Of a stretch of DNA of 64,000 nucleotides, positions 36,016-44,276 are shown piece by piece (position 1 is the stretch's first letter; each line of letters opens with the position of its first letter). Source of the stretch: Hoeflea sp. GTDB taxonomy: Bacteria > Pseudomonadota > Alphaproteobacteria > Rhizobiales > Rhizobiaceae. The notes below the pieces were generated by a model. It worked only from the letters and a program-made list of their open reading frames with translations, had not been told where the DNA came from and ran no database searches. The stretch spans positions 124,001-188,000 of the forward strand of contig JACKJT010000003.1 in assembly GCA_020637795.1 (NCBI GenBank), in the 5' to 3' direction. A program made the translations under genes and the position numbers.

Positions 36016-36480
36016 TCACCAGGTTTCGCTGACCGGCATCGCCCCCGCCAGTTCCTCGAGCCGCCGCCGGGTGGCCGGCGTCACCCCGTCGGGCAGCGCA
36101 TCGAGCGGGAAGAATCCAGCCTCGATGATCTCCCTGTCCGCCCGCTTCGGCGCCGACTGGCTCACCGTGCAGCGGTAGAAGGCGACATGGTCGCGGCGGC
36201 TGGTGCCGCGGTTGAAATAGACCGCGAACAGCTCCGCCTGCCCGACAATCTCGAGATTGCCTTCCTCGCGGAGTTCCTTGGCGAGCGCGTCACCCAGCGT
36301 TTCCCCGCGCTCGACCCCGCCGCCGGGCATGTGCCAGCCCGGCACGTAGGAATGGCGCACCAGGAACACCCGGCCCTCTTCGTCGAACGCCGCGGCACGG
36401 ACGCCCAGCGTCATGCCGCGGGCGAGTGCGAACCATGTGTGCACCACCCTCGTGACCAGCCGCGCCCGCCAGTTGCGCAT
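36016..36480 (-). CDS. NUDIX hydrolase
   Basis: 154 residues. The NUDIX box is GGGVERGETLGDALAKELREEG (quoted in parts), with a lead-in TLGVRAAAFDEEGRVFLVRH and GWHMPGG. The specific substrate is unknown. The start is ambiguous: ATG 36480 is where conservation begins, while ATG 36567 would add 29 poorly conserved residues and overlap the divergent metallophosphoesterase gene by 18 bases. A spacer of 205 bases separates it from the ABC genes, with no feature I can support. Confidence 0.9.
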   Translation of the reverse strand: MRNWRARLVTRVVHTWFALARGMTLGVRAAAFDEEGRVFLVRHSYVPGWHMPGGGVERGETLGDALAKELREEGNLEIVGQAELFAVYFNRGTSRRDHVAFYRCTVSQSAPKRADREIIEAGFFPLDALPDGVTPATRRRLEELAGAMPVSETW

Positions 36481-36549
36481 TTCCGGCGGCCGCGCCTGTG
36501 CATCGGCCACGGCTTGCGGCCCCCTGGCAGGATCGCTATTGCTCACATC

Positions 36550-37461
36550 ATGTTCCGGCTTGCTCATATTTCCGACATCCATCTTGGTCCCCTGCCGCGC
36601 GTGACGCTGGCCGAACTCGCGTCCAAGCGGATCACCGGCTATGTGAACTGGCATCGCAACCGCCGCAAGCATCTTTTTGGCAACACGCTGGAGAATGTGC
36701 TGACCGGCTTGCGCGAGGCTGCGCCCGACCACGTGGCGATCACCGGCGACCTGGTCAACCTGGCGACCCGGACGGAGATCGAGGTCGCCCGGCTCTGGCT
36801 CGAGACCCATTTCGATCCGCTCAAGACCACGCTGGTGCCCGGCAATCACGATGCCTATGTGCCCGGCGCGCTGGCGCGGGCCAAGGCCGCATGGCGGCCA
36901 TGGCTGCTCTCCGACACCCCGGCGCCCGATGGCGCGCTGTTTCCAAGCTACCGCCGCCGCGGCCCGGTCGCGCTGATCGGGCTGTCGACGGCCAACGCCA
37001 CGCTGCCGTTCATGGCCACCGGCGATTTCAGCCGCAAGCAGGCCCGCGCGGCGGGACGGTTGCTCGATCAGGCCCGCCAGGACGGTCTCTACCGGGTTGT
37101 GCTGATCCATCACCCGCCGGTTCGCGGCGCGGCACCCGCGCACAAGCGGATGCGCGGCATTTCAAGCTTTGCCAAAATGCTGAAGCAGCACGGCGCCGAG
37201 CTGGTGCTGCACGGCCATACCCATCTCGACACGCTGCATCATCTCAAGGGCCGCGACGGCATGGTTCCGGTGGTGGGAATTGCCTCGGCAAGCCAAGGCC
37301 CGGGCGGACGCAAGCCGCTCGCCGGCTTCAACCTGTTCGAGATCGACGGCGCACCCGGCAATTGGAAAACCGTCCATCGCCGCATGCGGCTGAACGCCGA
37401 TGGCCCCGGTTTTGCGGAGAATCCGGCAGCCGTGATCGCCCTGGAAGAACGCCTCGGCTGA
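36550..37461 (+). CDS. Metallophosphoesterase
   Basis: 303 residues of the calcineurin-like superfamily. Metal-ligand blocks in order: LAHISDIHLGPLPR (D-x-H), AITGDLVNLA (GDxx), LVPGNHDAYVPGA (GNHD/E), LIHHPPVRGAAPAHKRMRG and LVLHGHTHLD (GHxH). No signal peptide or membrane segment, so cytoplasmic. Related proteins include cyclic-nucleotide phosphodiesterases and UDP-diacylglucosamine-pyrophosphatase-like enzymes; I cannot choose between them. It begins divergently to the NUDIX gene with little or no spacer. Confidence 0.92.
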   Translation: MFRLAHISDIHLGPLPRVTLAELASKRITGYVNWHRNRRKHLFGNTLENVLTGLREAAPDHVAITGDLVNLATRTEIEVARLWLETHFDPLKTTLVPGNHDAYVPGALARAKAAWRPWLLSDTPAPDGALFPSYRRRGPVALIGLSTANATLPFMATGDFSRKQARAAGRLLDQARQDGLYRVVLIHHPPVRGAAPAHKRMRGISSFAKMLKQHGAELVLHGHTHLDTLHHLKGRDGMVPVVGIASASQGPGGRKPLAGFNLFEIDGAPGNWKTVHRRMRLNADGPGFAENPAAVIALEERLG

Positions 37462-37481
37462 TCAGGCTGCTCCGACCGGCT

Positions 37482-38216
37482 TCAGCCGATCATCGCCGAA
37501 ATCCGGTCCCAGAAGGCCAGCACCAGCGCTGCGGCGCCGGCCACACAGCCGAGAATGAACCAGGACGCGCCAAGCACCAGGCCAGCGCCGCCGTTGCGCG
37601 TGGATGCTGAGGCCTGAGCAGTGCTTGCGGCCGGAGCCACATTGGCCGCCTTGACCGCTTGCGCGGACGAGCTCTCGGCTTGGGTGACCGCTCCGCTTTC
37701 GTGTTCCGTCGAGGCAAGCGTCTCCGTACGGGGCATGGCGGGAGCCTCGGCGCCGGCCTCGTCCGGCGTCGTCTGCCGCGCAGCACCCGCCTTCAGTTCC
37801 TCGAAATCTCCGGCCAGGATCCGTTCCCGCTCGATCACCCGTTCGGCGATGTAGCGGCTGACCGCGTCGGCCGTCGCCGCCATGTCGCTGGTGTCCGACA
37901 TCACCACCCGGCCAAGCCGCGTGTCGCGGACGAAGCGGAACACCCTGCGGTCATGCCCCATGTGCACATGCGCCACCGCGTCGATCCACAGCCGCGGCTG
38001 CAGCCCCTTGGAAAGGCCGAAGTCGAACCGGTCGTCCGCCGGATCGATGTCGGCCAGCACCGGCCGGATTTCCTCGGCCAGCAGTTCCAGCCGGGCGCGG
38101 TCGGCGTCGCGCATGTCGACCACCACGTCGGTGCGGTCGGCGGCGGCGATCTTGACGTCGCGCACGATGTCCGACAGGCGGCGGTCGTTGGAATGGTTCT
38201 TGGGTCGGTCGGTCAT
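37482..38216 (-). CDS. Hypothetical protein with C-terminal membrane anchor
   Basis: 244 residues. The N-terminal 130 residues are soluble and mixed alpha/beta (RLSDIVRDVKIAAADRTDVV, then GLQPRLWIDAVAHVHMGHDR, then RFVRDTRLGRVVMSDTSDMA). A low-complexity Ala/Thr/Glu linker follows at about 145-205, and a single hydrophobic helix (GLVLGASWFILGCVAGAAAL) ends the chain, so the protein is tail-anchored in the inner membrane. I do not recognise a named domain. It converges on the metallophosphoesterase. Confidence 0.7.
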   Translation of the reverse strand: MTDRPKNHSNDRRLSDIVRDVKIAAADRTDVVVDMRDADRARLELLAEEIRPVLADIDPADDRFDFGLSKGLQPRLWIDAVAHVHMGHDRRVFRFVRDTRLGRVVMSDTSDMAATADAVSRYIAERVIERERILAGDFEELKAGAARQTTPDEAGAEAPAMPRTETLASTEHESGAVTQAESSSAQAVKAANVAPAASTAQASASTRNGGAGLVLGASWFILGCVAGAAALVLAFWDRISAMIG

Positions 38217-38362
38217 GACATGGGTCCACGCGAAAATGGGGGCCGGGAACTGGTTAACAACTCCTTACCACAGACCGCCATTGATGGCGACAATGCGGCA
38301 GCCCCAGATTGTCGACGTGGTAAAGACGCGGAATTCCCGCCAATCAGGCGGCTTCGCGTGCC

Positions 38363-39139
38363 TCAGGCGTCGGCGCCGAGCGCCCCGAGCAGCACCCGCA
38401 CCACCGCATCCGGCGCTTCCTCAGGCAGCATGTGACCGAGACCGGGCAGCACGTTGAAGGCGAACGAGGCCGGAAGCGCCGACGGCCTCGGGCACGGCAG
38501 CACCGTGTCGCCGGTGCCCCAGATCACCGCCACCGGCATGGCGAGCGCCGCAAGCGCATCAGCCGGCAACACCCCCTGCCCCTCTTCCGGACCGTTCGGG
38601 AACATCGCCCGGTAGGTCTCGCTGAGCGCCTCGATCTGGCCCGGCCTGGCGCGCGCCGCGGTGAAATGATCGATCACCGCCTGAGGCGTCGCAAACTCCG
38701 GCGCCGACATCTCGTCGAGGCACCCGCTTATCTCGGCTTCCGACGTGGCCTTGGCATAACGCGCGAGCAGATCGGCATTGATCTCCTTGGCCATGCCGCC
38801 CGGCGCCACCAGCGTCAGCGACTTTACCCGGTCGGGCGCCCGCATGGCGATCAGCGCCGACACCGCCCCGCCCATCGAATGGCCGGCAAGATGGAACTGC
38901 TGCACCCCGGCCGCATCCAGTTCGGCGAGAATGGCCTTGGCCATCCGTCCGGCGCCGCCGCGCCCGTCGGATTCAAGCGAGCCGCCATGACCGGGAAGAT
39001 CCACCGTGATCACCCGCACCGTGTCGGGCAGACCCGCCTTCACCGCGTCCCAGGCCGAGCCGTCGCCGCCAAAGCCGTGCAGCAGCACCAGCGGCGTGCC
39101 GGATTCAGGGCCTGAAAATTCCATGTGAAGTCCGGTCAC
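38363..39139 (-). CDS. Alpha/beta-fold hydrolase
   Basis: 258 residues. LLHGFGGDGSAWDAVKAGLP holds the oxyanion block, LAGHSMGGAVSALIAMRAPD the nucleophile elbow (Ser in GHSMG), VAVIWGTGDTVLPC the acid region, and LPGLGHMLPEEAPDAVVRVL the catalytic His. It resembles the stand-alone form of acetoin-dehydrogenase E2 hydrolase domains. The start is GTG 39139, with AGGAG 7 bases upstream; ATG 39124 is an alternative. It is downstream of leuA on the same strand with 69 bases between, so partial co-transcription is possible. Confidence 0.9.
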   Translation of the reverse strand: MTGLHMEFSGPESGTPLVLLHGFGGDGSAWDAVKAGLPDTVRVITVDLPGHGGSLESDGRGGAGRMAKAILAELDAAGVQQFHLAGHSMGGAVSALIAMRAPDRVKSLTLVAPGGMAKEINADLLARYAKATSEAEISGCLDEMSAPEFATPQAVIDHFTAARARPGQIEALSETYRAMFPNGPEEGQGVLPADALAALAMPVAVIWGTGDTVLPCPRPSALPASFAFNVLPGLGHMLPEEAPDAVVRVLLGALGADA

Positions 39140-39208
39140 GGCGCGCTCCTCCTAAATCATCAAAAAACCGCCGCGCATTCTCGGGCGCGGCGGTCAATGC
39201 ATTCTGTC

Positions 39209-40918
39209 TCAGCCGTTCATCGCCGCCAGCGCCCGGTTGGCCGCCGACACCACCGCCTCGAGCGACGCCGCCACGATATTGGTGTTGACGCCCGCGCCGT
39301 AGAGCTTGCCCGCCGGCGTTTCCATCTGCATGTAGCAGATCGCCGCCGCGTTCGAGCCGTGCTGCATCGAGTGCTCGGAATAGTTGGCCACCGTCAGCTC
39401 GATGCCGAGATAGGTCGACAGCGCGTTGACGAAGCCGTCGATCGGTCCGGTGCCGCGGCCCTCGATCCGCTTGCTCTCGCCATTGTCGGTGATCTCGGCC
39501 GAGACGATGCGGATGCCCTTGTTGCTGGGGTCCGTATGGGTGTGATGGTCGACGAAGCCGAGCCGCGCGCCGGGCTGGTTGACGTAGAGCTGCATGAAGC
39601 TCTCGTAGATCCGCTTCGGCGGCAGCTCCACGCCTTCCTCGTCGGTGATGCGCTGGATTTCCTCGCGGAACTCCACCTGCAGCGCCCGCGGCAGATCCAG
39701 CCCGTAATCCTCCTTCAGGATATAGGCGATGCCGCCCTTGCCCGATTGCGAGTTGATGCGGATGATCGCCTCGTAGGAGCGGCCGACATCCTGCGGGTCG
39801 ATCGGCAGATACGGCACTTCCCAGTCCGGCTTGTTGGCCTTGCGGATCGCCTTCATGCCCTTGTTGATCGCGTCCTGGTGCGAGCCGGAAAACGCCGTGT
39901 AGACCAGTTCGCCGACGTAAGGGTGCCGCTCGGGGATCTTCATCTCGTTGGAATACTCGTACACCGCCTTGATCCGCTCGATGTCCGAGCAGTCGAGCTT
40001 CGGGTCCACCCCTTGCGTGAACATGTTGAGCGCCAGCGCCACCACGTCGACATTGCCGGTGCGCTCGCCATTGCCGAACAGCGTGCCCTCGACCCGGTCG
40101 GCGCCGGCCATCAGCCCCAGTTCCGTGGCGGCGATGCCGGTGCCGCGGTCATTGTGCGGATGCAGCGAGATCAGCACGTTTTCGCGGTTGTCGATATGCC
40201 GGCACATCCACTCGATCTGGTCGGCATAGATGTTGGGCGTCGCCATTTCCACCGTCGACGGCAGGTTGAGGATCAGCTTGTTGTCGGGCGTCGGCTGGAT
40301 GATGCCGATCACTGCGTTGGAAATCTCCAGCGCCACTTCCAGCTCGGTGCCGGTGAAGCTTTCCGGTGAATACTCGAAGCGGAAATCGCCGCCGGCCTTC
40401 TCCGCCATCTCCTTGATCATCTTCGCCGCATCGACCGCGATCTGCTTGATTCCGGCGACGTCCTTCTCGAACACCACGCGGCGCTGCAGCTCCGATGTCG
40501 AATTGTAGAAATGCACGATCGGACGGGTGGCGCCCTCCAGCGCCTCGAAGGTCCGCGTGATCAGTTCCGGCCGGCACTGCACCAGCACCTGCAGCGACAC
40601 GTCCTCGGGCACGCCGCCCTCTTCGACGCACCAGCGGGCGAAGTCGAAATCGGTCTGCGAGGCCGACGGGAACCCGATCTCGATTTCCTTGAAACCCATG
40701 TCGAGCAGCAGCTGGAACATCCGCGCCTTGCGGTCGTGCCCCATCGGGTTGATCAGCGACTGGTTGCCGTCGCGCAAATCCACCGAGCACCAGATCGGCG
40801 CCTTCTCGATGCGCTTGGACGGCCAGGTCCGGTCGGCGAGATCGATCTGCGGGTAAGGGTGGTACTTCTCGGCTGCCTTCGGCATGCCCTTCTGTCCGGA
40901 TGCGGTATGTGCGGTCAT
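39209..40918 (-). CDS. leuA: 2-isopropylmalate synthase (class II, long form)
   Basis: Condenses acetyl-CoA and 2-oxoisovalerate, the first committed step of leucine synthesis. 569 residues with the HMGL-like catalytic core: SVDLRDGNQSLINPMGHDRK, EIGFPSASQTDFDFARW, HPHNDRGTGIAATELGLMAG. A central linker follows, and a C-terminal LeuA regulatory domain (TGPIDGFVNALSTYLGIELT; SNAAAICYMQME) binds leucine. The gene is preceded by a 40-codon leader ORF with four leucines in a row and a candidate attenuator. It is feedback- and probably attenuation-controlled. Confidence 0.96.
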   Translation of the reverse strand: MTAHTASGQKGMPKAAEKYHPYPQIDLADRTWPSKRIEKAPIWCSVDLRDGNQSLINPMGHDRKARMFQLLLDMGFKEIEIGFPSASQTDFDFARWCVEEGGVPEDVSLQVLVQCRPELITRTFEALEGATRPIVHFYNSTSELQRRVVFEKDVAGIKQIAVDAAKMIKEMAEKAGGDFRFEYSPESFTGTELEVALEISNAVIGIIQPTPDNKLILNLPSTVEMATPNIYADQIEWMCRHIDNRENVLISLHPHNDRGTGIAATELGLMAGADRVEGTLFGNGERTGNVDVVALALNMFTQGVDPKLDCSDIERIKAVYEYSNEMKIPERHPYVGELVYTAFSGSHQDAINKGMKAIRKANKPDWEVPYLPIDPQDVGRSYEAIIRINSQSGKGGIAYILKEDYGLDLPRALQVEFREEIQRITDEEGVELPPKRIYESFMQLYVNQPGARLGFVDHHTHTDPSNKGIRIVSAEITDNGESKRIEGRGTGPIDGFVNALSTYLGIELTVANYSEHSMQHGSNAAAICYMQMETPAGKLYGAGVNTNIVAASLEAVVSAANRALAAMNG

Positions 40919-41003
40919 CGGTGTCTCTCGTTTCCTGGCCCAATCCCGGGAGCCGCGTATTCAGCGACATCAACCGGCCTCAGGCCGTCATGTTGCATTC
41001 AGG

Positions 41004-41069
41004 AAAAAATGTAAAGTCGAGAGAGGAGCGGGAGAGCCAGACGGCGGGTTCGACCGCCGGACGCTCCTC
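41004..41069 (-). terminator. Candidate leu attenuator structure
   Basis: On the minus-strand transcript, GAGGAGCG (41062-41069) pairs with CGCTCCTC (41023-41030) and encloses an inner 6-bp hairpin (arms CGGCGG/CCGCCG, 41042-41059). A run of six U lies 13 bases further (41004-41009). It directly follows the leader ORF. The U-run is farther from the stem than in a classical terminator, so the exact fold is uncertain. Confidence 0.45.
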
Positions 41070-41190
41070 AACGAGCCCGGCGATCGCCGCTAAGCGCGAG
41101 AAGCAGAAGGCCGCCAAGCCGCGCATGCGAAGCCACCGCCGCGGTGAAGCGGGCAAAAGGCGTTTCGGAGGGGCGCGTGGTCGTGTTCAT
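41068..41190 (-). CDS. leuL: leu operon leader peptide
   Basis: A 40-codon ORF starting ATG 41190 and ending TGA 41068-41070, too short to be listed among ordinary genes. It contains RLGGLLLLALSGD: four consecutive leucine codons (CTT CTG CTT CTC) with two more Leu nearby, which is the hallmark of a leu leader. It lies 150 bases upstream of leuA on the same strand. No Shine-Dalgarno is visible; the candidate promoter would place the transcript start at the ATG, so translation may be leaderless. Ribosome stalling at the Leu run when leucine is short would favour readthrough into leuA. Confidence 0.65.
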   Translation of the reverse strand: MNTTTRPSETPFARFTAAVASHARLGGLLLLALSGDRRAR

Positions 41191-41197
41191 GGGTGGC

Positions 41198-41226
41198 TAA
41201 ATACAGCGGGCGGGGCGGGATGGCAA
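41198..41226 (-). promoter_or_regulatory. Candidate promoter of leuL-leuA
   Basis: On the minus strand TTGCCA (41221-41226, five of six consensus positions) and TATTTA (41198-41203, weak) are 17 bases apart. Transcription would start about seven bases on, at the leuL ATG at 41190. Confidence 0.45.
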
Positions 41227-41253
41227 GGGGGATGGAAGCACCAATTCCTGTCT

Positions 41254-41392
41254 CCCCGTCATCCCGGACTTGATCCGGGATCCAGCCACCGCGCGTCCGC
41301 GCGGTGAGGGACTCTTACAAAAAACGCACAATGAGTCTCTCGGCTCGCCGACGCTCGCCGGCTGGATCCCGGCTCAAGGCCGGGATGACGGA
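41254..41392. repeat. Palindromic intergenic repeat, copy 1
   Basis: About 139 bases with long imperfect inverted arms: it opens with CGTCATCCCGGACTTGATCC and closes with the near-complement ending GGGATGACG. The first 63 bases are identical to those of copy 2 at 41829. This is a repeat type that I recall from many rhizobial intergenic regions. It lies between the leuL promoter and the GIY-YIG gene. Confidence 0.85.
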
Positions 41393-41505
41393 GGAGAGAG
41401 GGGTGCCCAAGAGCGAGCATTCCCCAGCGAAGCGAGAGCAATCAACCCATTGCACTGACCGCCGAAACTTTTGCGAGCAACCCCATCCCATGCAATCATG
41501 GCTGC

Positions 41506-41799
41506 ATGCGGAAAGGCTATGTCTATATCCTGGCATCGAAGCGCAATGGCACGCTCTACACCGGCGTGACCAGCGACTTGCCCGGCCGCGTGTATGAGCA
41601 CCAGAACAACCTGACGCCGGGCTTCACCTCGAAATACGGCGTGAAAACACTGGTCTGGTTCGAGGAGCACGACCTCGTCACGGATGCTATCGCGCGCGAG
41701 AAAACCATCAAGAACTGGCCCCGTCAGTGGAAGATCGATCTGATCGAGACAATGAACCCCAATTGGGATGACATCGCCCATTTTCTCCACGGTCTCTGA
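41506..41799 (+). CDS. GIY-YIG superfamily nuclease (UPF0213-like)
   Basis: 97 residues. The GIY-YIG core reads YVYILASKRNGTLYTGVTSD at residues 5-24, followed by LPGRVYEHQN and the conserved Arg and Glu positions (GFTSKYGVKTLVWFEEH, AIAREKTIKNW). These small stand-alone GIY-YIG proteins have no settled role. Both flanks carry a copy of the same palindromic repeat in the same orientation (41254 and 41829), an unusual context that hints at mobility or at a role in handling the repeat. The start is ATG 41506; no strong Shine-Dalgarno is visible. Confidence 0.9.
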   Translation: MRKGYVYILASKRNGTLYTGVTSDLPGRVYEHQNNLTPGFTSKYGVKTLVWFEEHDLVTDAIAREKTIKNWPRQWKIDLIETMNPNWDDIAHFLHGL

Positions 41800-41828
41800 G
41801 CGACTTGTTTCGCGCCACATCCCGCCTC

Positions 41829-41969
41829 CCCCGTCATCCCGGACTTGATCCGGGATCCAGCCACCGCGCGTCCGCGCGGTGAGGGACTCTTCTCACTGCT
41901 GGCCGGACGTGTTTTCCGGCTCGCGGACGCTCGCCCGCTGGACGCCGGATCGGGGTCCGGCATGACGGA
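41829..41969. repeat. Palindromic intergenic repeat, copy 2
   Basis: Second copy of the repeat at 41254, same orientation. The first 63 bases are identical to copy 1, then the copies diverge while each keeps an inverted closing arm (here ending GGCATGACGG). It lies 29 bases downstream of the GIY-YIG stop codon. Confidence 0.85.
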
Positions 41970-41993
41970 GTGTGAGGGAACAACAGCCCCCCA

Positions 41994-42117
41994 ATCTCCC
42001 CCCTTGCGGGGGAGATGTCACCGTAGGTGACAGAGGGGGGGGTAAAGCCGCACCCACGGAATCCGGATCAATACCCCCCTCTGCCCTGTCGGGCATCTCC
42101 CCCGCAAGGGGGGAGAT
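41994..42117. repeat. Long perfect inverted repeat, different family
   Basis: A perfect 24-base inverted repeat (arms 41994-42017 and 42094-42117, starting ATCTCCCCCC) around a 76-base loop that itself contains further complementary G- and C-runs. It looks like a rhizobial-type intergenic palindrome with strong hairpin potential. Confidence 0.8.
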
Positions 42118-42819
42118 CGGACGCCTCAAACTGCGGCAATCTGGGCACAAACCCCCACCCCACCCTCAACAATCCCAACCCCTTAGCTAAATCCCACCCC
42201 CATTTTCATCCCCACCTTCCATCCCCATGCCATGCTGTCTCCGCTCCCGCTACCGGATGGATCGCGAACGTGTTGGACCAGGCGGGAGGAAGGCCTGTCG
42301 GGGTCTGCCGTAACGTGCGGCAGGTCGGGGCGGGAGGCGGAGGCCATCGGGGCTCCGCTGGCGGGCGGCCGGAATTGGCCGTGCAAAGCCAGCCACCGGG
42401 CCGGCAACCGTTTTCGCGACGTCCTCGTGACGGCAAGGAAACGGAACATCCGGTCCGGGCCTGTGGCGGACATGACGGGCCGAGTGCGGCGCGTCAGGGT
42501 CCGTGCCGGATCCTCGAAACCCACACCCGCGGTCAGTCCAGGCCGCGGCCGGAGCAATCCGGGCGGAGGGCCCTGAAGAGGGGCAGGTGGATAAGCCGGC
42601 TCCGTGTGCTGCAAGGCGCCGCCTGTCGGATGCGGACATCATCCGGCGATACTCGGGCCGTGCGCGAGCTGCGCCACCGTTTTTTACTCATTCCGTAAGG
42701 CAAAGCCCGCGTGCGGCCCTCCGGACACTGATCCCACCCGTCGGCGAAACTTCGCGCGCGGAGTTTTGGCGTGGCAGCACCGGAGCCGGCGGAAACACTG
42801 GTCAGATCATTGCAGCCGC
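42118..42819. other. Gene-poor region after the repeats
   Basis: About 700 bases between the palindromes and the end of the exported-protein gene. Open frames on both strands are Pro/Arg-rich and show no family resemblance or plausible ribosome-binding site, so I call no gene here. It could be a decayed gene or a repeat-landing zone. Confidence 0.45.
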
Positions 42820-43968
42820 CTACGGCGCGGCCAGCCGAAAGCTTTCCACCGCGGCGCGGATGCGCTTTTCGCCCTGGGCGTCGCCGAGGAAGTGGTAGCC
42901 GACGACGGTGAAGCCGCGCTTCTTGTTCACCACATAGGCGGCGACGCTGCGCACCGTGGCGCCGCTCATCTCGCCCTGGTACTCGCGCATGATCCCCGGC
43001 GTCTTGGCAAGGCCCACGCCCGGATGGTCCTTTGCCGGCACCGCGAGACGATCCTTCATGAAGAAGATCTTGTCGGCCAGCACCAGTTCCCAGGCATCGG
43101 CATACTCCTTCACCTTGGATGTCTTGTTCATGTCGACCACGAAGACGATGACGCCCTCGACCCGGTCTGGATGCTGCATGTCGACCGAATAAGGCTCGGA
43201 GGGATCGGCCTTGTTCGACCAGATCGACGGCACCGCGATCCAGAAATCGCGATCGGTGTTGTGCCGCCAGATCAACGTCTCCTCGCTGCCCGGGGCCACG
43301 GCGTCCGGGGCCACCGCATCCGGGGCCTGGCTGTCCGGCGCCGCGGCAGCGGGCGGCTGGGGTGCCGGTTGCTCGGGCGCGGGTTGCTGCGGGGCGGGTT
43401 GCTCGGGCGCGGGCGGTTGGGGAGACGGCGGCGCGGCCATGCCTGCGGCCTCGATCTGCAGCGTCGCCGAGCAGTTCTGGAACACCCGCATCTCCTGATC
43501 GAAGCTCTCGTCGGGCGCCGAGTAGGACATCAGCAGGAAGGCGCGCGGCGTGGTCACCACCATCTGGATATGCCGGAAGGCGCGCGCTGTGTCCGCCGTG
43601 TCCAGCGCGGTGTAGCCGGCGATGAGAAACGGCACCTGCTGTCCGGCAATCGGCGCGGTCCCCTCGTTCAGGATCCGGCCATCAGGCGCCCGGAGAAGCT
43701 GTTGCTTCAGCGCTTCAAGCTGCCCGCTCACGGTCTTTTCCGCGGCCTTGTCCTGCTCGATCACCTGGATGATGATGGTCGCGTCCGGAGCCTTCGCGCT
43801 GGTGAAGATCCGGTCGAAATTGCGCGCCTGGTCGAAGTCCCAGTCCGACGGAAACTCGCAGGAGAACCCGGCGACATCCTTGTAGGTCCTAAATGTCACG
43901 TCCTGGGCCAGGCCGGCCTGCGCACCGGCGAGCACCAGAACCGCCGCCATCAGCAGGCGCCAAACCAT
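42820..43968 (-). CDS. Exported protein with two related domains joined by a Pro-rich linker
   Basis: 382 residues. A signal peptide (MVWRLLMAAVLVLAGAQAGL) ends near AQD. The first domain (about 20-175) reads FRTYKDVAGFSCEFPSDWDF and DATIIIQVIEQDKAAEK. A linker follows near 180-240 with repeats of PAPEQPAPQQPAPEQPAPQP. The second domain (about 245-380) begins ETLIWRHNTDRDFWIAVPSI and resembles the first (PSDWDF versus VPSIWSN), like PsbP/DcrB-type lipid- or ligand-binding folds. Function unknown. ATG 43968 is preferred over 43989 because it gives a better signal peptide. Confidence 0.7.
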   Translation of the reverse strand: MVWRLLMAAVLVLAGAQAGLAQDVTFRTYKDVAGFSCEFPSDWDFDQARNFDRIFTSAKAPDATIIIQVIEQDKAAEKTVSGQLEALKQQLLRAPDGRILNEGTAPIAGQQVPFLIAGYTALDTADTARAFRHIQMVVTTPRAFLLMSYSAPDESFDQEMRVFQNCSATLQIEAAGMAAPPSPQPPAPEQPAPQQPAPEQPAPQPPAAAAPDSQAPDAVAPDAVAPGSEETLIWRHNTDRDFWIAVPSIWSNKADPSEPYSVDMQHPDRVEGVIVFVVDMNKTSKVKEYADAWELVLADKIFFMKDRLAVPAKDHPGVGLAKTPGIMREYQGEMSGATVRSVAAYVVNKKRGFTVVGYHFLGDAQGEKRIRAAVESFRLAAP

Positions 43969-44276
43969 GTCCTTGACTTGAGTACACATCGGCGTCGACC
44001 CTCACATTGCAGCTTTGCCATATTAGCAAGATCGAACGAATCCCGGCATTGACCGAGGTCAAGACATTCACCACCGGCCGCAAGCCCGTTACAAGAATGC
44101 CGGCGGGCCCCGCGCAAACCACCAGTTCAGCCTCTCCCCAGCAGCGAAGGCTGGCTTTTTCGCCAAAATCCCGTTTCGGCCTTGCGTGTGACACCGGATT
44201 TTCCTAATTGCCCCTGACGCCCGGGTCCGCGTGACCGCGTGCAAGCGCCTTTCCGTGACAGCCAGGATGCCCCAGG
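43969..44276. other. Divergent intergenic region
   Basis: 308 bases between the exported-protein gene and nspC. It should hold both promoters. I find no gene, no RNA and only weak short hairpins (for example around 44130-44160). Confidence 0.5.

Noticed and set aside
41254..42117. CRISPR array
   Set aside because: The repeats are long palindromes in two or three copies with unequal spacing and a gene between them; there are no regularly spaced short repeats or cas genes.
42027..42698. Open frame of 223 codons in the repeat-rich region
   Set aside because: It runs through palindromic repeats, is Pro/Arg-rich, and has no homology signal or Shine-Dalgarno.
43369..43440. Tandem DNA repeat in the exported-protein gene
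   Set aside because: It is the in-frame coding sequence of the Pro-rich linker (PAPEQPAPQQ type), not a separate element.
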